From contig PWUG01000184.1 of the NCBI GenBank assembly GCA_003562605.1, forward strand, positions 1 to 5,119: 5,119 nucleotides of DNA, read 5' to 3'. Under the pieces are notes generated by a model that was not told the origin of the DNA, did no database searches, and saw only the letters and a program-made list of their open reading frames with translations. Within the stretch, counting starts at the first letter, position 1. Each line of letters opens with the position of its first letter. The position numbers were made by a program, and so were the translations under genes. This document shows, piece after piece, positions 1-5,119 of this stretch. This DNA is from Syntrophomonadaceae bacterium (GTDB lineage: Bacteria; Bacillota_D; Dethiobacteria; DTU022).

Positions 1-1
1 A

Positions 2-313
2 GAAAAAGGACGGTGCAGTCACAGCATAAAAGAACTGGTTTCAACTAAGAAGTGGTATCCTGTCAGAGATATTCACAAACAGGCAGGTGACCCTTCCTGG
101 ACTTCACTCTTCGACTACAGTCATATTCTCGAAGGTGCTCCGGTAGATGCAGATATCGAGCTGAAGTGCAGAAAGTGCAAAACGCTCTTCCATACCAAGA
201 ATGCTTACTATATTGGCTACTCGGAGATCTTCTACGTCAACCCGGAAGAAAAGGGCAAATGTAACCATGACTTGAAAGAACTTAAACTGACGAAGAGATG
301 TCACAGAGATTGA
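2..313 (+). CDS. C-terminal part of a zinc-ribbon repeat protein (partial, hypothetical)
   Basis: This reading frame is open from the left edge and stops with TGA at 311-313, giving 103 residues of a protein whose start lies outside the window. Its clearest feature is a C-X2-C pair (C56, C59) followed 27 residues later by C-X-H (C87, H89), which looks like a treble-clef or zinc-ribbon metal site. The first residues (GRCSHSIKEL) closely repeat the later GKCNHDLKEL, so the fragment seems to begin at the end of an earlier copy of the same module, and the protein probably holds two or more zinc modules in tandem. A further Cys-His pair sits near the C-terminus (C100, H101). I do not recognise the family; a nucleic-acid-binding role is a guess from the fold type. 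The gene converges on the minus-strand GIY-YIG fusion gene with 14 bp between the stops and no visible terminator hairpin. Confidence 0.7.
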   Translation, partial: EKGRCSHSIKELVSTKKWYPVRDIHKQAGDPSWTSLFDYSHILEGAPVDADIELKCRKCKTLFHTKNAYYIGYSEIFYVNPEEKGKCNHDLKELKLTKRCHRD

Positions 314-327
314 TCAAATTGAAACCG

Positions 328-2028
328 CTAACAATTAAGATACTTAAATGTATACCCCGGAATGCTGCTGAATTTATCAGGCATCCTGCTGCCTTTCAAA
401 AACAACTTCGGATCACATTCCATTACAGCATTAAGCCATTTAGCCCTTTGATACCCGCTGCTCGATCCGGCACCCGGCACATTGACATGATAACAGTCTA
501 TCCCCCTATCTTTAGCTTCTTTCCAGAAAGAATTAAAAACCTGCTGGTATGGGAATGAGGGCATAGAATTCGGCAGCAGGCTCCAAACCGAAGTGATCCC
601 ATTATTAGCAACATAATCACCCAAAACGTCAGCCAATCCTTTTTTTTGCCAATATCTATAAATCTTAGTTCCATCTTCCAGAGAATCACTCATCTGCAAT
701 TCATATCTCTTTATACCCTCGTTCAATAAAACAAGGCCGTAGAAAGCTGATACAATAAGTACATTAACCCCGGCTGTGTTACCTGCAGCAACCTGCTCAA
801 GGGCCGTGCCAGCGGCGTTATAAAAATTACCCACATAAAGATCCAACGCCCTGGTTAAATGGGCGTAAGAGTTTAAAATGCCACTTAGATTGCAATCTTT
901 ATCGAAAAGCACCTCTGTTGCGCATACTCTTTCCTGCAATTCCGCACGCGCTTGCTGTAAACCTGTCAATGGAGGCGACCAATGCTCAGAAAAAACAGCT
1001 GCCTTACTTTTGCAGCAGGGAATAAGAACAAGCGCTTTCGGCCCCGTTTCCATACCATATGATACCCTACTAAACTCTGCTAATTCGCCCAGGCGGGCAA
1101 GCTGTTTATCCGTCAGCCTTTCCCCTTCAGTATGTTCGCTGTTCCACAAACTACTGTTCCTGATCTTCTCGCTTGCCGCGTAGTTTCCCAGCCACACATT
1201 TGAAGCTTTCTCCGGCATATCACCGGCAAAAAGAGCTATTAGACCTTCCTCAAGAGCAAGTCTTTCTTCCGTACTTTCGACTGCTATGCATGTATAGTAA
1301 AAGTTCTTCTCCAGGATTTCACTGACCCGGGTCTCCACACCATCAGGTGCTGTTTCATCCTTGTTGAGCCAGCTTTTCAGGCGAACTTCATCCGGGCACT
1401 CGTTATTAATGATTGCACCGCCAAGGTGTCTCCTAAAAACACTGGATTTCCTATTGCCCTTGTAATGCTGTCTGATACGACTTTTCAGTCTTCCGTAACT
1501 GCGGTGCGTACCTATCCGAACCAGCCGATCGAACCCGTCTGCATTGCTTTCTCCTATTTCGAAGAAAAAATAAATCCCGTTGTCAGGAAGCTGTCTCGTT
1601 TCACTAAAATAGTTAAAGCGCGGGAGCCCTGTTAATATCTTGTAAACTTCCCGTACCAACTCAAGTCGGTTAATATAGTTTTCCCTGACTTGAATGGTCA
1701 CAGGTTCTTTGTCCTTTATTTTTCTTTTAGGAACAGCTTTCACCGTAGGGTTTTGATCTCCAAGGCGTTCTGATATTGGTTCTACTTTTATATCATATTT
1801 CGCCAGATAAATGTTCGACTGTTGGCCGCCGTTGAACCCCGTTCGTGGCAGTCCGGTTGCCAGGCTGATAATCATCTTCGGAGGATAACGTCTGCCATCG
1901 TGCCTTATTACATATTTCTGGGTTTTTCTTGTTTCCCAACCTATCCAATCAATACTGTTTCGGTAATCACTATCGAACGTTTTAAGTGCATTAATAATCT
2001 GCTTTAGCGTAACTTTTGGGATTGCCAT
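328..2028 (-). CDS. ScoMcrA-like head / GIY-YIG nuclease-like / YaaA-like fusion protein
   Basis: This encodes 566 residues from an ATG at 2028; a TTG two codons upstream is possible but sits only 3 nt from the AGGTGG site. Three regions are visible. Residues about 1-85 resemble the N-terminal head of ScoMcrA-type modification-dependent restriction enzymes (KYVIRHDGRRYPPK, then SLATGLP and GFNGG). Residues about 148-290 look like a GIY-YIG nuclease: GIY at 151-153, RIG at 171-173 in place of YIG, an Arg-rich helix with RLKSRIRQHY (180-189), FRRHLGG (198-204), a helix with E260/E261 as the likely metal ligand, and N282. Residues about 331-520 match the YaaA (UPF0246, peroxide stress) family: LIPCCKSK (335-342), a GNFYNAAGTALE segment, VSAFYGLV (426-433), RYELQMSD and IYRYW. 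E. coli YaaA has a DNA-binding fold and limits oxidative DNA damage. A role as a cytoplasmic DNA nuclease acting on modified or damaged DNA is inferred. It is probably translated by coupling to the small frame upstream. Confidence 0.88.
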   Translation of the reverse strand: MAIPKVTLKQIINALKTFDSDYRNSIDWIGWETRKTQKYVIRHDGRRYPPKMIISLATGLPRTGFNGGQQSNIYLAKYDIKVEPISERLGDQNPTVKAVPKRKIKDKEPVTIQVRENYINRLELVREVYKILTGLPRFNYFSETRQLPDNGIYFFFEIGESNADGFDRLVRIGTHRSYGRLKSRIRQHYKGNRKSSVFRRHLGGAIINNECPDEVRLKSWLNKDETAPDGVETRVSEILEKNFYYTCIAVESTEERLALEEGLIALFAGDMPEKASNVWLGNYAASEKIRNSSLWNSEHTEGERLTDKQLARLGELAEFSRVSYGMETGPKALVLIPCCKSKAAVFSEHWSPPLTGLQQARAELQERVCATEVLFDKDCNLSGILNSYAHLTRALDLYVGNFYNAAGTALEQVAAGNTAGVNVLIVSAFYGLVLLNEGIKRYELQMSDSLEDGTKIYRYWQKKGLADVLGDYVANNGITSVWSLLPNSMPSFPYQQVFNSFWKEAKDRGIDCYHVNVPGAGSSSGYQRAKWLNAVMECDPKLFLKGSRMPDKFSSIPGYTFKYLNC

Positions 2029-2186
2029 TAGCAATTACCACCTATCCTTTTAACTGAGTTAGTAATATTGTAACCAATCTTAAACAGCGCAGACTGAGAA
2101 GCCGTCAACCACTCATTTAAAGACGGTTCTTGCGGCAGTAGATCAAACCTTGAACAGTTCGTATCAACCGATACCTTCAAAATCAA
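2028..2186 (-). CDS. Possible small protein of about 52 residues coupled to the fusion gene
   Basis: A minus-strand frame runs from the end of the EEP remnant to a TAA at 2030-2028 that overlaps the ATG of the next gene as TAATG, the classic arrangement for translational coupling. It lacks an ATG; TTG at 2186 (52 residues) or 2180 (50 residues) are the candidate starts, with only a weak, distant GGAAG upstream. The C-terminal half (LPQEPSLNEWL, then ALFKIGYNITN and RIGGNC) has the look of a folded protein helix pattern rather than random sequence. It is in the same frame as the last segment of the EEP remnant, separated by that segment's TGA, so it could also be a leftover of another broken gene. 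I do not recognise a family. No transmembrane segment is present. Confidence 0.4.
   Translation of the reverse strand: MILKVSVDTNCSRFDLLPQEPSLNEWLTASQSALFKIGYNITNSVKRIGGNC
2038..2043 (-). promoter_or_regulatory. Ribosome-binding site of the GIY-YIG/YaaA fusion gene
   Basis: On the minus strand this reads AGGTGG and ends 9 nt before the ATG at 2028. The competing TTG at 2034 would be only 3 nt away, too close for normal initiation, so this site decides in favour of the ATG. It lies inside the upstream small reading frame. Confidence 0.7.
2079..2108 (-). promoter_or_regulatory. Weak sigma70-like promoter candidate upstream of the fusion gene
   Basis: On the minus strand TTGACG (2108-2103, five of six to the -35 consensus) is followed after 18 nt by TTTAAG (2084-2079, four of six to the -10 consensus). 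It would give a leader of roughly 45 nt before the ATG at 2028. The -10 box is poor and the site falls within a possible small coding frame, so chance is a real alternative. Confidence 0.25.
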
Positions 2187-2195
2187 CTCACTGAT

Positions 2196-2469
2196 TCATT
2201 CTTCCAGTTCAATCAATATCCGGTAGTGGTCGCTTGGCCCCCATACTTTCTTGGCATTCAATGCTTTTACCTTCACACGATCGGCAATTACTTCCGAGGC
2301 TAAGAAAAATCAAGCTGGCGCTCAGCCGTTTCCGGACTTTTTATTTTCATGTGGAAGGGCGGAACATTCAAGCTGTCTTTAGGCAGTTTATCCGGCCAAA
2401 ACTCAGCCTACCTCCCGCCATCCAGAGCTTGGGACCCGACAAAACACAAGCCCGAGGAGGCCATACGGT
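2196..2469 (-). pseudogene. Frameshifted C-terminal remnant of an EEP-family phosphohydrolase
   Basis: Reading the minus strand across three frames rebuilds a coherent C-terminus of the endonuclease/exonuclease/phosphatase fold (the exonuclease III/DNase I type, metal-dependent phosphodiester cleavage). Segment A (2469-2404) gives GPKLWMAGGRL; segment B (2404-2309) gives EFWPDKLPKDSLNVPPF, then PETAERQLDF; segment C (2309-2196) gives FLASEVIADRV and ends WGPSDHYRILIELEE before a TGA. LDFFLAS and the final Ser-Asp-His (2234-2226) are the usual last motifs of the family, the Asp-His pair being catalytic. Joining the segments needs one missing base near 2404 and one missing T in the run at 2305-2309. 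About 90 residues remain; the N-terminal two thirds with the other catalytic residues is absent, cut off next to the helicase stop. It is therefore very unlikely to be active. Family identity is fairly secure, the exact relative is unknown. Confidence 0.72.
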
Positions 2470-2484
2470 TTAATATTTATTAAA
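2469..2484. repeat. AT-only inverted repeat after the helicase stop
   Basis: TTTAATA (2469-2475) and TATTAAA (2478-2484) form a perfect 7-bp inverted repeat with a 2-nt centre. It fills exactly the space between the helicase stop codon and the start of the EEP remnant. It has no G or C and no following T-tract suited to a strong intrinsic terminator, so a termination role is doubtful. Confidence 0.4.
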
Positions 2485-4611
2485 TCAAAGCTCTTCAACC
2501 GCCCAACACTCATCTGTTAAATTCTCAGCAAACGGTGATGGTCTGCTACGGTGTGCAAATACAATTAATCTTCTCATTGCCCTACTGCAAGCTACAAATA
2601 ACAATCGTTGCTGCCTGGCAATGTGCTCCTCTTTATCAGCTTGTGCTTGAACCGGCAAAGGAAGACGCCCTTTTTCTAAACCAACTACAGCAACTACGGG
2701 GAATTCGAGACCTTTTGCGGCGTGCATTGTTATGATTTTTACACCCGGCCATGTAATATCCACTTCTTTTGATTTCATTATCTTAGGCTTAAACTGGTTA
2801 CCAAGCATCTCATAAACAGATTCTGCTTCCTTACGTGTTGGACACAATACCGCAGCACTTCCAGGTGTTGTTCTCTCCTGACGTAGAGCCTCAAATAAAA
2901 ACGAGCTTAAACGAGATTTCATTTGATTTAAGTTGTCATACCGAGCCATTATTGGTGTATGTCCACGATATACCGCTTCGGCTTTAAGAGTTTCTTCATC
3001 GGCATCATTTTCAGGTGCCAGTTGCATTACTCCTGCCCATATTTCTTTTGTCGTTCTATAATTCCGGCGCAGTATTTTAACTCTTCCCCTAACATCCAAA
3101 TCCTCAGCCATCTTAGTCCAAGAAAAACTGTAACCCCAGATGCTTTGGTTAACATCAGCAGTCAGATATACATTTTTTCTATTTTCACACAAACCCATTA
3201 AGAATCTAATTGCCACAGGTTTTAAATCCTGAGCTTCATCAATGAAAACATAGTCATAGCTGGGAGTCACCGATTTAGCCGCGGCTCTGAGGCGTTCACT
3301 GAACAAACATTGTCCCCTATCGCGAAGTAGTTCAATAAGCTGTTCATGCAGTATCCATAAATGTTGCCTCTGTATCTGCCCCAAAGCGCGACCACGACCG
3401 GACCTGTCTACAGCTAAGTATTGCTTAACTTTATCTAGATCCTGGCCTATTATCACCCAATCAATTTCTTCTATAAGAAATCTGCGGTCCTCATCTGAAA
3501 AACTAAAGTTTTTGATCTTCCCATTACAAAGGGCTATCGCTTCAGAAACAAGATCATCTCTATCAGTGCCCACGCAAATATCAAGATTCCCGAACTCAGG
3601 TGGTAAATGCCTGAAGGCCATACTATCAACTGTTCTCACATCAACTTCTGCTATACTATTTTTCGTCCCCAAAACACCTAGTAAATGCTCGGAAACCTTA
3701 ACCAAGGAATTCGTAAAGGTAGTATAAAGTATCCTTGGTGGTTTATCTGCTTGAAAAAGCTGCTGTTGCCCAAGGCTTTCAAGTAATGATTTAATACAAT
3801 AGAGCGTAACCGTTGATTTTCCGGACCCTGGCCCGCCTTTTAACAGCCACGGGCCAACCGGCCTGCTGTCACTGCTAAAGCGCGTGACAAATTCTTTCTG
3901 CTCTTTATCAAGTCTCAACAAAAAACTTTCCAATTTTCTTTTGCCTTCTACGGCTTCTTCAAATTCGAAAACATCATTTGCGATGCGTACGGGTTTTTGT
4001 GAAACTTCTTGGATATGGCTTGGCCAAAAGAATTCCATGATCCTTTCTCTTATAATATCAGGAACAGTATCATCACATATAAGATCTTCTTCAGTTTTAA
4101 GCTTAATTAGGGAATCATGATATTGTCGAGGGATATCCATCCTATCCAATAAATCAGGGTTCAGAGAAGTAGGTAAAGGATTATCTGGTACATAAGTTTC
4201 TTCTCTTGTCTCTCTTCTATTAAAAGGTTGAGCCACTTCTCTGATTTTTTCATATATATCTACTTCCTCATGCAGACTTTCTTTGTCATTTACAATACCT
4301 ACTTCTTCTATCTCATTTAGTTGTATATCAAGCCTTTCATAAATCTTTTTGCGGTGATCTATCATAACCAAAACAACACGGTTACCTTGTGGACTTACAA
4401 GATAAACTAAACGATAATCCCGTTTTATTTTAACCCTCCAAAGCCCTTTATATTTTGTTAGCTTTTTTATTTTTGGAGGATCAGCCTTATCAGCAACAAT
4501 TATTTGCTCTTTTATCTTCTGCTGCAACGCAAAACAAGCATCCCTTATATCTTTCGGCACATTTGCCAGTTCATAAGGGAATTTTTCCGAATGAGCAATT
4601 TCGATAGGCAT
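2485..4611 (-). CDS. RelE-type toxin domain fused to UvrD-like superfamily 1 helicase
   Basis: This encodes 708 residues from the ATG at 4611, chosen because AGGTGG lies 7 nt upstream; a start at 4716 would overlap the upstream gene and add 35 unrelated residues. Residues about 1-95 match the RelE/ParE toxin fold: GLWRVKIKRDYRLVYLV (56-72) and DHRKKIYERL (85-94), keeping Arg67, Arg87 and Tyr91 at places like RelE's catalytic residues. Residues about 96-230 form a charged linker. A UvrD/Rep-type SF1A ATPase follows: Walker A GGPGSGKST (259-267), motif Ia TTFTNS (297-302), Walker B FIDEAQD (456-462), motif III LTADVNQSIWG (483-493), motif IV RRNYRT (515-520), motif V TMHAAKGLEFP (628-638) and motif VI LLFVACSRAMRR (671-682). 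It should hydrolyse ATP and translocate on single-stranded DNA, 3'-5' by family analogy. Whether the toxin domain cuts ribosome-bound mRNA, binds a partner or is structural is unknown. No short antitoxin gene is adjacent. It probably shares an operon with the gene 22 bp upstream. Confidence 0.92.
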   Translation of the reverse strand: MPIEIAHSEKFPYELANVPKDIRDACFALQQKIKEQIIVADKADPPKIKKLTKYKGLWRVKIKRDYRLVYLVSPQGNRVVLVMIDHRKKIYERLDIQLNEIEEVGIVNDKESLHEEVDIYEKIREVAQPFNRRETREETYVPDNPLPTSLNPDLLDRMDIPRQYHDSLIKLKTEEDLICDDTVPDIIRERIMEFFWPSHIQEVSQKPVRIANDVFEFEEAVEGKRKLESFLLRLDKEQKEFVTRFSSDSRPVGPWLLKGGPGSGKSTVTLYCIKSLLESLGQQQLFQADKPPRILYTTFTNSLVKVSEHLLGVLGTKNSIAEVDVRTVDSMAFRHLPPEFGNLDICVGTDRDDLVSEAIALCNGKIKNFSFSDEDRRFLIEEIDWVIIGQDLDKVKQYLAVDRSGRGRALGQIQRQHLWILHEQLIELLRDRGQCLFSERLRAAAKSVTPSYDYVFIDEAQDLKPVAIRFLMGLCENRKNVYLTADVNQSIWGYSFSWTKMAEDLDVRGRVKILRRNYRTTKEIWAGVMQLAPENDADEETLKAEAVYRGHTPIMARYDNLNQMKSRLSSFLFEALRQERTTPGSAAVLCPTRKEAESVYEMLGNQFKPKIMKSKEVDITWPGVKIITMHAAKGLEFPVVAVVGLEKGRLPLPVQAQADKEEHIARQQRLLFVACSRAMRRLIVFAHRSRPSPFAENLTDECWAVEEL

Positions 4612-4618
4612 ATAAACA

Positions 4619-4624
4619 CCACCT
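4619..4624 (-). promoter_or_regulatory. Ribosome-binding site deciding the helicase start
   Basis: The minus strand reads AGGTGG, 7 nt before the ATG at 4611. This places the real start downstream of the preceding gene's TAA (4634-4636) and at the exact beginning of the RelE-like fold (MPIEIAHSEKF), ruling against the longer frame beginning at 4716. Confidence 0.8.
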
Positions 4625-4633
4625 TTTCTACCT

Positions 4634-5119
4634 TTAGCCCAGGCAGTCTGCCTTGCGTTCATAACATATTGAATAGCTGTAACCAAAGTCTTCAGATATA
4701 GGGCTATCATCACCAACTTTTATAAGCTTGGTATAAGGGAAAGGCCTGAATAACTTGCGACAACCAATAACAAGATAAAGCGTATTGACTTTACCGTCCC
4801 ATAATCCTTCATCTCTTGTTTCCTCTAAAACATGTTTATAGAATTTCTTAACTTCAGGATTTTTTTCTAGGCTACTTAGATTAATTCCAATTTCATCCAA
4901 TAATAAAACATCCAGTAAAATAGCCTCATGGGTAATTAAGCTATTGTCTATAGCTTCAGGAGGGTCTATAGGCGTAAAGTAGATTGACCTCGGACCATGG
5001 TATTCTGTTGCAACCCAAGCAGATTTCCATTTTGATGTGGCCCTGAAACAAGTGAGGCCTTTCCGGCCCCTCTTTACAGCGCTTTCCAGGTATATCCAAT
5101 GGTTGCGGGCAAAAACGGC
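4634..5119 (-). CDS. C-terminal part of an unrecognised protein upstream of the helicase (partial)
   Basis: The frame is open at the right edge and ends with TAA at 4636-4634, giving 161 residues of a longer protein. A TTG at 4900 is not a convincing start because the same frame continues without a stop to the window edge and the upstream part reads like protein. Visible features are a basic, aromatic stretch (ARNHWIYLESAVKRGRKG, residues 4-21), KWKSAWVATEYHGPRSIYF (30-48), a hydrophobic helix HEAILLDVLLLDEIGI (64-79), and a C-terminal part containing VNTLYLVIGCRKLFRPFPY (111-129). There is no signal peptide in this part and no clear membrane segment. I do not recognise the family. The gene ends 22 bp before the RelE-helicase start and runs the same way, so co-transcription is likely and a functional partnership, as in two-gene defence systems, is a reasonable inference. 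Confidence 0.75.
   Translation of the reverse strand, partial: AVFARNHWIYLESAVKRGRKGLTCFRATSKWKSAWVATEYHGPRSIYFTPIDPPEAIDNSLITHEAILLDVLLLDEIGINLSSLEKNPEVKKFYKHVLEETRDEGLWDGKVNTLYLVIGCRKLFRPFPYTKLIKVGDDSPISEDFGYSYSICYERKADCLG

Noticed and set aside
104..304. A minus-strand frame opposite the zinc-ribbon gene
   Set aside because: The plus-strand frame has the Cys/His metal pattern and repeats, while this one is a featureless antisense frame.
314..327. A bidirectional terminator between the convergent genes
   Set aside because: The 14-bp gap and its flanks show no GC-rich hairpin or T-tract.
298..558. A plus-strand frame overlapping the end of the zinc-ribbon gene
   Set aside because: It is almost wholly antisense to the fusion gene and has no good ribosome-binding site or family features.
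878..1183. A plus-strand frame of 101 codons
   Set aside because: It lies antisense inside the YaaA-like domain, and its translation is low-complexity Ser/Leu-rich sequence without motifs.
2067..2072. TACAAT as a -10 box for the fusion gene (minus strand)
   Set aside because: It is close to consensus by itself, but the sequence 17 nt upstream (AGTCTG) does not resemble a -35 box and there is no extended -10.
2234..2473. A plus-strand frame of 79 codons in the gap between the two large genes
   Set aside because: The opposite strand carries a recognisable EEP C-terminus, so this frame is its shadow.
4612..4716. A 35-codon N-terminal extension of the helicase beginning at 4716
   Set aside because: It overlaps the upstream gene in another frame, has no matching domain, and the AGGTGG site 7 nt before 4611 fits a start at the RelE-like fold.
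4634..4900. An independent 88-residue gene starting with TTG at 4900
   Set aside because: The same frame stays open to 5119 with protein-like sequence, so this is the tail of a longer gene.
1..5119. CRISPR arrays, tRNA or rRNA genes, or insertion-sequence ends
   Set aside because: I saw no spaced direct repeats, tRNA-like arms, transposase motifs or long terminal inverted repeats.

Overview
The window looks like a piece of a low-to-mid GC bacterial chromosome carrying accessory, defence-like genes. A Firmicute of the Clostridia/Peptococcaceae type is my guess, based on gene style, the strong AGGTGG ribosome-binding sites and use of TTG/ATG starts. No rRNA, tRNA or species-defining gene is present, so the host assignment is inference only.

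Layout: at the left edge the plus strand carries the last 103 codons of a zinc-ribbon protein (ends at 313). Everything else of substance is on the minus strand, read from right to left: (i) the C-terminal 161 codons of an unrecognised protein running in from the right edge (5119-4634); (ii) after 22 bp, a 708-residue fusion of a RelE-type toxin fold to a UvrD-like superfamily 1 DNA helicase (4611-2485); (iii) a decayed C-terminal fragment of an endonuclease/exonuclease/phosphatase (EEP) family protein broken by two frameshifts (2469-2196); (iv) a possible 52-residue small protein (2186-2028) whose stop codon overlaps the next start in a TAATG; (v) a 566-residue protein joining a ScoMcrA-like head domain, a GIY-YIG nuclease-like domain and a YaaA-like domain (2028-328). 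Genes (v) and the zinc-ribbon gene converge with only 14 bp between them.

How the genes may work together: a helicase carrying a toxin-like RNase fold next to a nuclease with a modified-DNA-reader-type head domain is the kind of combination seen in restriction and anti-phage islands. The partial right-hand gene and the helicase look like one operon. The fusion nuclease may be a separate unit, because a dead gene fragment lies between it and the helicase. The EEP remnant suggests that the helicase module arrived by recombination into, or next to, an older gene. No function here is experimentally supported. The domain calls rest on motifs I can read, and the system-level role is inference.
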